DNA of 64,000 nucleotides. It comes from Streptomyces viridochromogenes (GTDB lineage Bacteria; Actinomycetota; Actinomycetes; Streptomycetales; Streptomycetaceae). Positions 25,903 to 36,144 of this stretch are shown here, piece by piece. Numbering within the stretch: position 1 is the stretch's first letter; the number at the start of each line of letters is the position of its first letter. The stretch covers positions 177,767 through 241,766 of the forward strand of contig NZ_LGUR01000036.1 of assembly GCF_001270495.1 (NCBI RefSeq), in the 5' to 3' direction. The notes under the pieces were generated by a model. That model worked only from the letters and a program-made list of their open reading frames with translations. It did no database searches and was not told the origin of the DNA. The translations under genes were made by a program, and so were the position numbers.

Positions 25903-26706
25903 ATGCCTCTGTTCCCCAACGAGCGGAACGTCCGTACGACCCCCGAAGGCCTCCTGTGGGAGCCCAGCGAGCGCTGGGTGCGCGGCCGCAAGGGTGACGT
26001 CACCGTCGTCGACAGCCGGCACCCCGTGCTGGTCTGGGAACCCGATCTGCCCGTGCCGTGCTACACGTTCCCACGCGACGAGGTCCGTACGGACCTCCTC
26101 CGCCCGGCCAAGAGCCCGTCACCGGGCAAGCACACCGGGTCGCAGATCTTCTACGACCTCGAAGCCGACGGAGCACTGCTGGAGAACGCGGCGTGGACCT
26201 TCCCCGTCGCCGACCTCGCCGGGCACATCTCCTTCGAGTGGTTCCGGCGTTGGGGAACCGGCCTCGACCACTGGTACGAGGAGGAGGAAGAGATCTTCAT
26301 CCACCCCCGCGACCCGCACAAACGGGTGGACGCCATGCGAAGCAGCCGCCATGTACAGGTCGAGATCGAGGGCACGGTCGTGGCGGACACGCACCGTCCG
26401 GTGCTGCTGTTCGAGACCGGGCTGCCGACCCGCTACTACATGCCCCGCGAGGACGTCCGGCTCGACCTGTTCGAGCCCACCGACCACCGCACCGGGTGCC
26501 CCTACAAGGGCACGGCCCAGTACTGGAACTGGCGTGGCGAGGGCGAGGTCCCGCACAACATCGTCTGGAGCTATGCCGAGCCGCTGGCCGCGGTGGCCCC
26601 CGTCCAGGGGCTCTTGGCCTTCTACAACGAAGCGGTGGGGATCACCGTGGACGGGGAGCGCCTGGAGCGGCCGGTCACGTTCTTCACCGCGAGCCTCAAG
26701 GCCTGA
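25903..26706 (+). CDS. DUF427 domain protein, two copies of the domain
   Basis: A 267-residue protein with two DUF427 beta-fold units, at about 30-125 and 145-255, each with a VVxDxxxPVLxxE-like core. The tail of each unit shows the conserved YWxW/NIVWSY pattern. DUF427 proteins are common cytoplasmic proteins of unknown function in actinobacteria. The start is ATG at 25903 with AAGGAGAG eight bases upstream. Its last 11 bases overlap the end of the convergent GntR gene. Confidence 0.85.
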   Translation: MPLFPNERNVRTTPEGLLWEPSERWVRGRKGDVTVVDSRHPVLVWEPDLPVPCYTFPRDEVRTDLLRPAKSPSPGKHTGSQIFYDLEADGALLENAAWTFPVADLAGHISFEWFRRWGTGLDHWYEEEEEIFIHPRDPHKRVDAMRSSRHVQVEIEGTVVADTHRPVLLFETGLPTRYYMPREDVRLDLFEPTDHRTGCPYKGTAQYWNWRGEGEVPHNIVWSYAEPLAAVAPVQGLLAFYNEAVGITVDGERLERPVTFFTASLKA

Positions 26707-27481
26707 CCAGCAGCTGGAAGTCGAACGCGTACCGGGACGCGCGGTAGATGTGCGTCCCGTACTCGACCGGCCGGCCCGTGTCGTCGTACGCCGTGCGCTG
26801 CATGGTCAGCAGCGCCGTGCCCTCCTTCTCGTCGAGCCGCTCGGCCTCCTCGGCGGTGGCGCTGCGGGCGCCGACGGTCTGGCGGGCGCTGTGCAGGGTG
26901 ATGCCGACCGCGCGCATCATCCGGTACAGGCCCGTCGACTCCAGCCGGGCCGTGTCGAGATCGAGCAGGCCCGCGGGCAGGTAGTTGCAGAGGATGGCCA
27001 CGGGCTGGCCATGCGTGCTGCGCAGCCGCTCCAGCAGCGTGACCTCGCTGCCCTCCGCGATGCCGAGCGCGGCCGCGACATCGGCGGCCGCCGGAACGCG
27101 CTCGTTGCGGACGACCTCCGTGGTCGGGCCCTGCCCGGCCGCCTCCAGGTCGTCGTAGAGGCTGCTGAGCTCCAGCGGGCGCTTCACCTGGCTGTGCACC
27201 ACCTGGGTGCCCACCCCGCGCCGCCGGACCAGCAGCCCCTTGTCGACGAGTGACTGGATGGCCTGCCGGACGGTGGGCCGGGACAGGCCCAGCCGCACCG
27301 ACAGGTCGACCTCGTTGCCCAGGAGGTTGCCCGGAGCGAGGACCCCGTGCTCGATCGCCGCCTCCAGCTGCTGGGCGAGCTGGTAGTACAGCGGCACGGG
27401 ACTGCCCCGGTCCAGGGCGAAGTCCACCGAGTCCAGTGCGGAGCCGGGCACGGCCCGTGTCGAGCCGCGGGTCTTCGCCAT
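26696..27481 (-). CDS. GntR-family regulator, HutC/UTRA type, probable iol regulator
   Basis: A 261-residue regulator. Residues about 25-95 form a GntR winged helix (VPLYYQLAQQLEAAI, then LSRPTVRQAIQSL, then the wing VRRRGVGTQV). Residues about 115-255 form a UTRA ligand-binding domain. It ends the leftward inositol gene run, 22 bases after iolA, with GGGAGG before the ATG. HutC-type GntR proteins next to iol genes in Streptomyces act as inositol-responsive repressors, so it probably binds the inverted repeat at 33827-33896. That is inference from position; no binding site was seen next to its own gene. Confidence 0.85.
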   Translation of the reverse strand: MAKTRGSTRAVPGSALDSVDFALDRGSPVPLYYQLAQQLEAAIEHGVLAPGNLLGNEVDLSVRLGLSRPTVRQAIQSLVDKGLLVRRRGVGTQVVHSQVKRPLELSSLYDDLEAAGQGPTTEVVRNERVPAAADVAAALGIAEGSEVTLLERLRSTHGQPVAILCNYLPAGLLDLDTARLESTGLYRMMRAVGITLHSARQTVGARSATAEEAERLDEKEGTALLTMQRTAYDDTGRPVEYGTHIYRASRYAFDFQLLVRP

Positions 27482-27503
27482 GGGACGACCTCCCTGTCAG
27501 GTG

Positions 27504-28997
<1,494 letters not shown>

Positions 28998-29051
28998 GGT
29001 GCGAATGGGCCTTTCGAGGGCGGGGCGAAGTGCGGGTCGGGTGCGGGGAGT

Positions 29052-29089
29052 TCAGAGGTGGTGACGGCGATCAGAGGTGGTGACGGCGT
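29052..29089. repeat. 19-bp tandem duplication across the iolD stop codon
   Basis: The unit TCAGAGGTGGTGACGGCG(A/T) occurs twice in direct succession (29052-29070 and 29071-29089), 18 of 19 bases the same. On the coding strand the inner copy holds the last iolD codons and its TGA; the outer copy repeats them just downstream. Confidence 0.85.
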
Positions 29090-30948
29090 CCGGCGACGTT
29101 CCGGTCGTACCGTTCGCGGGCTTCGACGGCGGCCTCGCGGGAGGCGACCTCGGCCACGGGCACGTCCCACCAGGCCTCGGCACCCGGTGAGGTCGGGTTC
29201 TTGATGTCGGTCTCGACGTATACGCAGGTCGGCCGGTCCGAGGCACGGGCCGTGGCCAGCGCCTCGCGCAGCTCGCGGACCGTCTTGGCGCGCAGGACGT
29301 CCATGCCGAGGCTGGCCGCGTTGGCGGCGAGGTCGACCGGGAGCGGGGCGCCGGTGAAGGTGCCGTCGGCGGCCCGGTAGCGGTAGTCGGTGCCGAAGCG
29401 CTCGGCGCCGATCTCGGCCGACAGCCCGCCGATGGAGGCGTAGCCGTGGTTCTGGATCAGGACGATGTTGACCGGCAGACCCTCCTGGACCGCGGTGACG
29501 ATCTCCGTCGGCATCATCAGGTACGTGCCGTCGCCGACCAGCGACCACACGGCCGTGTCCGGGGCGGCCTGCTGGATGCCGATCCCGGCCGGGATCTCGT
29601 AGCCCATGCAGGAATAGCCGTACTCCAGGTGGTACTGGCGCGGCGAGCGGGACCGCCACAGCTTGTGCAGGTCGCCCGGGAGCGAACCGGCCGCGTTGAT
29701 CACCACGTCGTCGTCGCCGACGACCGCGTCCAGGGCGCCCAGCACCTGGGTCTGCGTCGGCACGGCGCTCTCGTCGTCCGCACGGTAGGCGGCCTCGACC
29801 ACGGCGTCCCAACGCTCCTTGCCGGCGCGGTACTCGGCCTCGTACGCCGCGTCCACGCGGTGGCCGGAGAGCGCCTCCGTCAGGGCCGTGAGCCCTGCCC
29901 TGGCGTCGCAGACCAGCGTGCGCGCGGCCAGCTTGTGCGCGTCGAAGCCGGTGATGTTGAGGTTCAGGAAGCGCACGTCCGGGTTCTGGAAGAGCGTGCC
30001 GGAGGCGGTGGTGAAGTCGGTGTATCTCGTGCCCACGCCGATCACCAGGTCGGCCGCGCGGGCGAGGTCGTCGCTGACCGAGGTGCCGGTGTGGCCGATG
30101 CCGCCGAGATCGGCGGGGTGGTCGTACCGCAGCGAGCCCTTGCCGGCCTGGGTGGAGGAGACCGGGATGCCGGTGGCCTCGACGAAGGCCTTCAGCGCCG
30201 CCTCGGCCTCGCTGTGGTGGACGCCGCCGCCCGCGACGATCAGCGGACGCTCGGCGGCCCGGATCGCCTCGACGGCCGCGGTCAGCTCGACCGGGTCGGG
30301 CGCGGGACGCCGTACGTACCAGACGCGCTCGGCGAAGAACTCCTCCGGCCAGTCGTACGCCTCCGCCTGCACGTCCTGGGGGAGGGCCAGCGTGACCGCG
30401 CCGGTCTCGGCCGGGTCGGCGAGCACGCGCATGGCGTTCAGCGCGGACGGGATCAGGGCCTCGGGGCGGGTGATCCGGTCGAAGTAGCGCGAGACCGGGC
30501 GCAGGGTGTCGTTGACCGACACGTCCGCCTCGGTCGGGTGCTCCAGCTGCTGGAGCAGCGGGTCGGGGGCGTGCGAGGCGAAGTAGTCGCCGGGGAGGAG
30601 GAGGACGGGCAGGCGGTTGATCGTCGCCAGGGCCGCCCCGGTGACCAGATTGGTGGCGCCCGGACCGATCGACGTCGTCACCGCCTGCGCGGAGAGCCGG
30701 TTGAGCTGACGGGCGTAGCCGACGGCCGCGTGCACCATGGACTGCTCGTTGCGGCCCTGGTGGTACGGCATGGCGTCCTCGCCCGCCTGGAGGAGGGCCT
30801 GCCCGAGGCCGGCGACGTTGCCGTGGCCGAAGATGCCCCAGGTGCCGGCGACCAGCCGGTGCCGCACGCCGTCGCGCTCGGTGTACTGGACGGACAGGAA
30901 CCGCACCAGCGCCTGGGCGACGGTCAGACGGACGGTGGATGAGCTCAT
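29071..30948 (-). CDS. iolD: 3D-(3,5/4)-trihydroxycyclohexane-1,2-dione hydrolase (IolD)
   Basis: A 625-residue thiamine-diphosphate enzyme that opens the ring of the trihydroxy-cyclohexanedione to 5-deoxy-D-glucuronate. It shows the acetolactate-synthase-like layout: N-terminal TPP domain with the GRNEQSMVHAA glutamate region, a middle domain, and a C-terminal TPP/Mg site GDGTYLMMPTE...NHGYASIG. I chose the ATG at 30948 (MSSSTVRLT), which places it 8 bases after iolB. The much longer open frame reaching 31506 simply reads through iolB in another frame. It is the fourth gene of the leftward iol unit. Confidence 0.94.
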   Translation of the reverse strand: MSSSTVRLTVAQALVRFLSVQYTERDGVRHRLVAGTWGIFGHGNVAGLGQALLQAGEDAMPYHQGRNEQSMVHAAVGYARQLNRLSAQAVTTSIGPGATNLVTGAALATINRLPVLLLPGDYFASHAPDPLLQQLEHPTEADVSVNDTLRPVSRYFDRITRPEALIPSALNAMRVLADPAETGAVTLALPQDVQAEAYDWPEEFFAERVWYVRRPAPDPVELTAAVEAIRAAERPLIVAGGGVHHSEAEAALKAFVEATGIPVSSTQAGKGSLRYDHPADLGGIGHTGTSVSDDLARAADLVIGVGTRYTDFTTASGTLFQNPDVRFLNLNITGFDAHKLAARTLVCDARAGLTALTEALSGHRVDAAYEAEYRAGKERWDAVVEAAYRADDESAVPTQTQVLGALDAVVGDDDVVINAAGSLPGDLHKLWRSRSPRQYHLEYGYSCMGYEIPAGIGIQQAAPDTAVWSLVGDGTYLMMPTEIVTAVQEGLPVNIVLIQNHGYASIGGLSAEIGAERFGTDYRYRAADGTFTGAPLPVDLAANAASLGMDVLRAKTVRELREALATARASDRPTCVYVETDIKNPTSPGAEAWWDVPVAEVASREAAVEARERYDRNVAGRRHHL

Positions 30949-30956
30949 CGAGGACC

Positions 30957-31844
30957 TCACTGGGACGGAGCGGTGTAGAGGGGCAGACGGGGGTCGACGG
31001 GCTGGTCCGGCCAGGTGCCGCGGATCCAGGCGTGGTCGGGGTGGTCGCAGATCAGCCAGGCGCGCTCGGCCTCGGGGCCCGCCATGACGTTGAGGTAGTA
31101 CATGTGGTGGCCGGGCACGGCCATGGAGGGCCCGTGCCAGCCGTCGGGGATGAGTACGACGTCGCCGCCGCGCACCTCCGCCAGGACGTCGGTGCCCCGG
31201 CCGTGCCCGGACGGGGAGACGCGCTGGTAGCCGAGGCCGGGAGTGTCCTCGTGGTCGGCGAACTCGAAGTAGTAGATCTCCTCCAGCACCGACTCCTCGC
31301 CGGGCCGGTGCTCGTCGTGCTTGTGCGGCGGGAACGACGACCAGTTGCCGCCCGGCGTGATGACCTCGACCGCGATCAGCTTGTCGCACTCGAAGACCCC
31401 GGCCGCGCCGAAGTTGTTCACCTGGCGGGAGGAGTTGCCCGTGCCGCGCAGCTCCACCGGCACCGACGACGCCGGACCGTACCGGGCGGGCAGCCGCCGG
31501 GCGCACCGCGCGCCGGTCAGGGCGAACCGTCCGCCGCCGCTGGACGAGACGGTCGTCCGGGCGTCGCGCGGCACGTAGGCGAAGTCGCTCACGCCGCTGA
31601 ACACGCTGTCACGGCCGGTGAGCCGGAACGTCTCGTGGCCGAAATCGTCAGCGCTCTCGACCGTGCAGCCGCCGTTCAGCGGTAGGACGATCCACTCGCT
31701 GTCGCCGGTGTCGAAGCTGTGCGAGCCGCCGGGCGGCAGCTCCAGGATCCGCAGGCTGGAGTAGCCCCAGCCGGCCTTCTCGGGCGTGACGTCCACGACG
31801 TAGGGGCCGCCGAGCGCCTTTCCCGCGGGAAGGTGATACGTCAT
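30957..31844 (-). CDS. iolB: 5-deoxy-glucuronate isomerase (IolB)
   Basis: A 295-residue bicupin isomerase converting 5-deoxy-D-glucuronate to 2-deoxy-5-keto-D-gluconate. The metal site is visible in the second cupin: SFPPHKHDEH, then the Glu of EEIYYFEF, then PDGWHGPS. The ATG at 31844 gives the family N terminus (MTYHLPAGK). It sits 25 bases after the aldolase-like gene and 8 bases before iolD, so co-transcription is expected. Confidence 0.94.
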   Translation of the reverse strand: MTYHLPAGKALGGPYVVDVTPEKAGWGYSSLRILELPPGGSHSFDTGDSEWIVLPLNGGCTVESADDFGHETFRLTGRDSVFSGVSDFAYVPRDARTTVSSSGGGRFALTGARCARRLPARYGPASSVPVELRGTGNSSRQVNNFGAAGVFECDKLIAVEVITPGGNWSSFPPHKHDEHRPGEESVLEEIYYFEFADHEDTPGLGYQRVSPSGHGRGTDVLAEVRGGDVVLIPDGWHGPSMAVPGHHMYYLNVMAGPEAERAWLICDHPDHAWIRGTWPDQPVDPRLPLYTAPSQ

Positions 31845-31869
31845 CGTGTCTCTCCGCCTCACAATCCGG

Positions 31870-32748
31870 TCACAACAGGCCGACGGCCGTGTCCACCGCC
31901 GTCTCCACGCTGCCCTCGGCCGGGTAGAGCAGCGAGCGGCCGACGACCAGGCCCTGGACGGTGGGGAGCCGGAGCGCCTTGCGCCAGCGCTCGTACGCAC
32001 CCTCTTGGTCGCCCCCGACCTCACCGCCCAGCAGGACGACGGGGAGCGTGGACGTCTCAAGAACTTCGGCCATGTCGTCGGGGTCATGGGTGACGGGCAG
32101 TTTCAGCCAGGTGTAGGCCGAGGTGCCGCCGAGTCCGGACGCGATCGCGATCGACTTGGTGACGGCCTCGGCGGACAGGTCGTTGCGCACCTGGCCGTCG
32201 ATCCGCCGGGAGATGAACGGCTCGACGAACAGCGGGAGTTGCCGCGCGGCCATGTCGTCGATGGCGCGGGCCGTGGTCTCCAGGGTGGTCAGCGAACCGG
32301 CGTCCTCGTAGTCGATGCGCACCAGCAGCTTGCCCGCGTCGAAGCGCAGCCGGGCCATGTCCTCGGCGCGGTGGCCCGTGAAGCGGTCGTCCATCTCGAA
32401 CGAGGCCCCGGCCAGGCCCCCGCGGTTCATGGAGCCCATGACAACCTTGTCGTCGAGGACGCCGAGGAGCAGCAGGTCCTCCAGGATGTCGGCGGTGGCC
32501 AGCACCCCGTCGACGCCGGGCCGGGACAGCGCGATGCAGAGGCGTTCCAGCAGCTCGGCCCGGTTGGCCATGGCCAGACGCCGGTCGCCGACGCCCAGGG
32601 CGCCGCGGGCCGGGTGGTCGGCGGCCACGATCATCAGGCGGCCGCTGTCGCCGATCAGCGGGCGGCGCACCCGGCGGGCCGCGGCCTCGGCGATCGCCTC
32701 GGGGTGCCGGGCTCTGACCGCGGTGAGGTCGGGAATGCTGATACTCAA
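31870..32748 (-). CDS. Cgl0159-family TIM-barrel aldolase, inositol pathway
   Basis: A 292-residue (beta/alpha)8 protein of the Cgl0159 family found in actinobacterial iol operons. It shows MIVAADHPARGALGVG near the N terminus, MGSMNRGG in the middle and VQGLVVGRSLLYP near the end, an aldolase-like phosphate-binding layout. It probably replaces IolJ, splitting 2-deoxy-5-keto-gluconate 6-phosphate to dihydroxyacetone phosphate and malonate semialdehyde; that is inference from context. The best start is TTG at 32748 with GGAG six bases upstream. It lies 38 bases after iolC. Confidence 0.82.
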   Translation of the reverse strand: MSISIPDLTAVRARHPEAIAEAAARRVRRPLIGDSGRLMIVAADHPARGALGVGDRRLAMANRAELLERLCIALSRPGVDGVLATADILEDLLLLGVLDDKVVMGSMNRGGLAGASFEMDDRFTGHRAEDMARLRFDAGKLLVRIDYEDAGSLTTLETTARAIDDMAARQLPLFVEPFISRRIDGQVRNDLSAEAVTKSIAIASGLGGTSAYTWLKLPVTHDPDDMAEVLETSTLPVVLLGGEVGGDQEGAYERWRKALRLPTVQGLVVGRSLLYPAEGSVETAVDTAVGLL

Positions 32749-32786
32749 AGGAAGCTCCGTTTTTTCAGGGGTGGCTCTGCCGGCCG

Positions 32787-33746
32787 TCACGACGCCTGGG
32801 CGATGAGGCCCTCGACCTCGGACTCGGTGGGCATCGCGGAGGAGCAGGCCAGGCGGGAGGCGACGAGGGCGCCGGCGGCGTTGGCGTACCGCATGGTCTT
32901 CTCCAGCTCCCACCCGGACAGCAGCCCGTGGACCAGCGAGCCGCCGAAGGCGTCGCCCGCGCCGAGGCCGTTGGCCACCTCGACCGGCACCGGCGGCACC
33001 TCGGCCTCCGTTCCGTCGCGGTGCACCGCCAGCACGCCCTTGGGGCCCTGCTTGACGACCGCCAGCTCCACGCCGGCCGCCAGCAGCGCCTCGGCGCAGG
33101 CGCGGGGCTCGCGGACCCCGGTGGCGACCTCGCACTCGTCGAGGTTGCCGACCGCGACGGTGACGTGCCGCAGCGCCTCCGTGTAGTACGGGCGGGCCTG
33201 CTCGGGGTCCTTCCAGAACATGGGGCGCCAGTCGAGGTCGAAGACCGTGGTGCCCGCCTTGTCGCGCGCCTTGAGGGCGGCGAGGGTGGCGGAGCGGCTC
33301 GGCTCCTCGCTCAGCCCGGTGCCGGTGATCCAGAAGACGCGGGCCGAGCGGATGGCCCAGTAGTCCAGTTCGTCGGAGTGTATCTCCAGGTCAGGGGCCT
33401 TAGGCTGCCGGTAGAAGTACAGCGGGAAGTCGTCCGGCGGGAAGATCTCGCAGAACGTCACCGGCGTCGGGTACGCCGCGACGGGCGTCACCCAGCGGTC
33501 GTCGACGCCGAAGTCCTTGAGGGCCTCGTGCAGGTACGCGCCGAACGGGTCGTCGCCGGTGCGCGTGATCACGGCGGTGGCACGACCGAGCCGGGCGGCG
33601 GCGACGGCGACGTTCGCGGCCGAGCCGCCGAGGAATTTACCGAACGTCTCCACCTGCGTCAGAGGTAGCCCAGACTGCAGGGGGTAGAGATCGACTCCTA
33701 TCCTTCCCATCGTGATCAAGTCGAAGGACTTGGCTGACTCGGCCAT
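32787..33746 (-). CDS. iolC: 5-dehydro-2-deoxygluconokinase (IolC), PfkB family
   Basis: A 319-residue ribokinase-family sugar kinase. PfkB signatures are GGSAANVAVAAARLG near residue 40 and GLGAGDAFGG near residue 265, with the catalytic Asp. It phosphorylates 2-deoxy-5-keto-gluconate at O6. It is first in the leftward iol unit, with GGAG eight bases before the ATG and a promoter in the divergent region at 33806-33835. Because the family is broad, the specific name rests on iolB/iolD neighbours and the FDLDWRPMFW segment typical of IolC. Confidence 0.92.
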   Translation of the reverse strand: MAESAKSFDLITMGRIGVDLYPLQSGLPLTQVETFGKFLGGSAANVAVAAARLGRATAVITRTGDDPFGAYLHEALKDFGVDDRWVTPVAAYPTPVTFCEIFPPDDFPLYFYRQPKAPDLEIHSDELDYWAIRSARVFWITGTGLSEEPSRSATLAALKARDKAGTTVFDLDWRPMFWKDPEQARPYYTEALRHVTVAVGNLDECEVATGVREPRACAEALLAAGVELAVVKQGPKGVLAVHRDGTEAEVPPVPVEVANGLGAGDAFGGSLVHGLLSGWELEKTMRYANAAGALVASRLACSSAMPTESEVEGLIAQAS

Positions 33747-33805
33747 GCGCGACGCTCCTAGAGCTGGACAGGGGGTGCGGGTCCCAGCGGGCCTGCCGCC
33801 TCCCA

Positions 33806-33916
33806 GGTTTAGGTCGTGGAGGCCGACGCTGTCAATACTTTGTACTTACATTCGGACCTGAGTGTGAAATGATGTCTTAACAAAGTATTGACAGCGGGCG
33901 CATCTAGGGATTGGAT
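33806..33916. promoter_or_regulatory. Divergent iol promoters within a 17-bp inverted repeat
   Basis: CGCTGTCAATACTTTGT (33827-33843) and its exact reverse complement (33880-33896) are 36 bases apart. Each arm contains a perfect -35 box TTGACA pointing outward. Leftward, TTGACA (33835-33830) is followed after 18 bases by TAAACC (33811-33806) toward iolC. Rightward, TTGACA (33888-33893) is followed after 17 bases by TTGGAT (33911-33916) toward the transporter. A repressor on the arms would block both promoters; the GntR protein at 26696-27481 is the candidate. Confidence 0.75.
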
Positions 33917-34043
33917 CCCGTCCCAGCGAACCGCAGTGTTCTACGGCATACGACCCGGACTTCCCAAGGCTCCGGGCCATGGATCCAGTGATCATCCCTT
34001 TCCCCCCGTCGCACACCCCGTCGCACAGTGAGGTGCTGGAAAG

Positions 34044-35060
34044 ATGGACCGCTATACCCCCCGCCCCCGCAAGCTGGCCCCTATGGTGGCCCTGGCTGCC
34101 GCGGTCACGCTGACCCTCGCCGGATGCTCGAGTAGCTCCGGCGGCAAGCAGGCCGAGGAGGGCGGGGAGGACGCCTCCGCGGGCAAGGCCAACACTCCCC
34201 GTATGACCGTCGCCCTGGTGACCCACCAGTCGCCCGGTGACACCTTCTGGGACATCGTCCGCAAGGGCGCCGAGGCGGCCGCCGCCAAGGACAACATCAA
34301 GCTGGTCTACTCCGCCGACCCGAACGCGGGCAACCAGGCCAACCTGGTGCAGAACGCGATCGACCAGAAGGTCGACGGCATCGCCATCACCCTCGCCAAG
34401 CCGGACGCCCTGAAGGACGTCGTCGCCAAGGCGAAGAAGGCGAACATCCCGGTCGTCGGCCTCAACTCCGGTGTGAGCGACTGGCAGAAGCTCGGCCTGA
34501 TGGAGTTCTTCGGCCAGGACGAGACCGTGGCCGGCGAGGCGCTCGGCAAGCGACTGAACGAGGAGGGCGCGAAGAAGGCCGTCTGTGTCATCCAGGAACA
34601 GGGCAACATCGGCCTCACCCAGCGCTGTGACGGAGTGAAGAAGACGTTCGAGGGCACGACCGAGACCCTCAACGTCAACGGCACGGACATGCCGTCCGTG
34701 AAGTCCACGATCACCGCCAAGCTCAAGACGGACAGCGACATCGACTACGTCGTCGCCCTCGGCGCCCCGTTCGCGCTGACGGCCGCTCAGTCCGTGGACG
34801 AGGCGGGCAGCAAGGCGAAGGTGGCGACCTTCGACCTGAACAAGCAGCTGACCGGAGCGATCAGCAAGGGCGACATCGAGTTCGCCGTCGACCAGCAGCC
34901 CTACCTCCAGGGCTACCTGGCGATCGACTCCCTGTGGCTCTACAAGAACAACGGCAACTACATGGGCGGCGGCGAGGCACCGGTGCTGACCGGACCTGCC
35001 TTCGTCGACAAGACGAATGTCGAGACGATCGACAAGTTCGCCGCGAAGGGCACTCGGTGA
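34044..35060 (+). CDS. ABC sugar/inositol-binding lipoprotein
   Basis: A 338-residue periplasmic-type binding protein anchored as a lipoprotein. The signal ends in the lipobox LTLAGC at about residue 28, followed by a Ser/Gly linker. The mature part is a Peripla_BP_4 (ribose/inositol class) fold: MTVALVTHQSPGDTFWDIV, then DGIAITLAKPDALK, then VVALGAPFALTAAQSVDEAG. It delivers sugar, probably myo-inositol, to the permease encoded next. It is first in the rightward iol unit, and its stop overlaps the permease start. Confidence 0.9.
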   Translation: MDRYTPRPRKLAPMVALAAAVTLTLAGCSSSSGGKQAEEGGEDASAGKANTPRMTVALVTHQSPGDTFWDIVRKGAEAAAAKDNIKLVYSADPNAGNQANLVQNAIDQKVDGIAITLAKPDALKDVVAKAKKANIPVVGLNSGVSDWQKLGLMEFFGQDETVAGEALGKRLNEEGAKKAVCVIQEQGNIGLTQRCDGVKKTFEGTTETLNVNGTDMPSVKSTITAKLKTDSDIDYVVALGAPFALTAAQSVDEAGSKAKVATFDLNKQLTGAISKGDIEFAVDQQPYLQGYLAIDSLWLYKNNGNYMGGGEAPVLTGPAFVDKTNVETIDKFAAKGTR

Positions 35061-36139
35061 CGAACATGACCCAACAGGCTGAGCCGGCGGTGACCACACC
35101 GCCGGCCCCCGGCCCCGGCAAGGCATCCGACGGGCGGACCAGGGAGCGCCCCCTGGCGCTGCGCCTCCTCGCCCGGCCCGAGGTGGGCGTCTTCCTCGGC
35201 GCCGTCGCGGTGCTGATCTTCTTCCTCATCACGGCCCCGGCCGTGCGTGACGGCAGCTCGATGGCGAACATCCTCTACCAGTCGTCGACCATCGGGATCA
35301 TGGCCCTGCCGGTCGCGCTGCTGATGATCGGCGGCGAGTTCGACCTGTCCGCCGGTGTCGCGGTGATCACTTCCGCGCTGACGGCCAGCATGACCGCCTA
35401 CCAGCTCAGCATGAACGTCTGGGTCGGCGTGATCGTCGCCCTGATCGTGTCCCTCGCGATCGGCCTGTTCAACGGCTGGCTGCTGGTCAAGACCGGTCTG
35501 CCCAGCTTCCTGGTCACCCTGGGCACCTTCCTGATCCTCCAGGGCGTGAACCTGGCGGTCACCAAGGCGATCACCGGCAATGTCGCCACGGACGACATCA
35601 GCGACATGGACGGCTTCGACCAGGCCAAGGCGCTCTTCGCCTCGTCCTTCGAGGTCGGCGGCGTCAACGTGAAGATCACGGTGGTGTGGTGGCTGGTCTT
35701 CGCGGCGCTGGCGACCTGGGTGCTGCTGCGCACGAGGTACGGCAACTGGATCTTCGCGGTCGGCGGCAACAAGGAGTCCTCCCGGGCCGTCGGTGTGCCG
35801 GTGACGTTCACGAAGATCTCGCTGTTCATGCTGGTCGGGTTCGGCGCCTGGTTCGTCGGCATGCACCAGCTGTTCTCGTTCAACACCGTGCAGTCCGGCG
35901 AGGGTGTGGGCCAGGAGCTCATCTACATCGCCGCGGCGGTGATCGGCGGCTGTCTGCTGACCGGTGGCGCCGGTTCCGCGATCGGCCCGGTCTTCGGCGC
36001 GTTCATGTTCGGCATGGTGCAGCAGGGCATCGTCTACGCCGGCTGGAACCCCGACTGGTTCAAGGCCTTCCTCGGCGTGATGCTCCTCGGTGCCGTCCTC
36101 ATCAATCTGTGGGTCCAGCGCACAGCGACCAGGAGGTGA
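35057..36139 (+). CDS. ABC inositol/sugar permease
   Basis: A 360-residue permease of the RbsC/AraH type with about eight to ten membrane helices, beginning with VGVFLGAVAVLIFFLI and including the family segment GGEFDLSAGV, where RbsC has a GGIDLSVG-like motif. The start GTG at 35057 (GTGA overlap with the binding-protein stop) is favoured by GAAGGG six bases upstream; ATG at 35066 is the alternative. It works with the ATPase that follows after five bases. Confidence 0.9.
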   Translation: MTNMTQQAEPAVTTPPAPGPGKASDGRTRERPLALRLLARPEVGVFLGAVAVLIFFLITAPAVRDGSSMANILYQSSTIGIMALPVALLMIGGEFDLSAGVAVITSALTASMTAYQLSMNVWVGVIVALIVSLAIGLFNGWLLVKTGLPSFLVTLGTFLILQGVNLAVTKAITGNVATDDISDMDGFDQAKALFASSFEVGGVNVKITVVWWLVFAALATWVLLRTRYGNWIFAVGGNKESSRAVGVPVTFTKISLFMLVGFGAWFVGMHQLFSFNTVQSGEGVGQELIYIAAAVIGGCLLTGGAGSAIGPVFGAFMFGMVQQGIVYAGWNPDWFKAFLGVMLLGAVLINLWVQRTATRR

Positions 36140-36144
36140 CCTGA

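Noticed and set aside
29071..31506. 811-codon reading of iolD with a long N-terminal extension
   Set aside because: The extra N terminus is iolB read in another frame. The ATG at 30948 gives the family's normal start.
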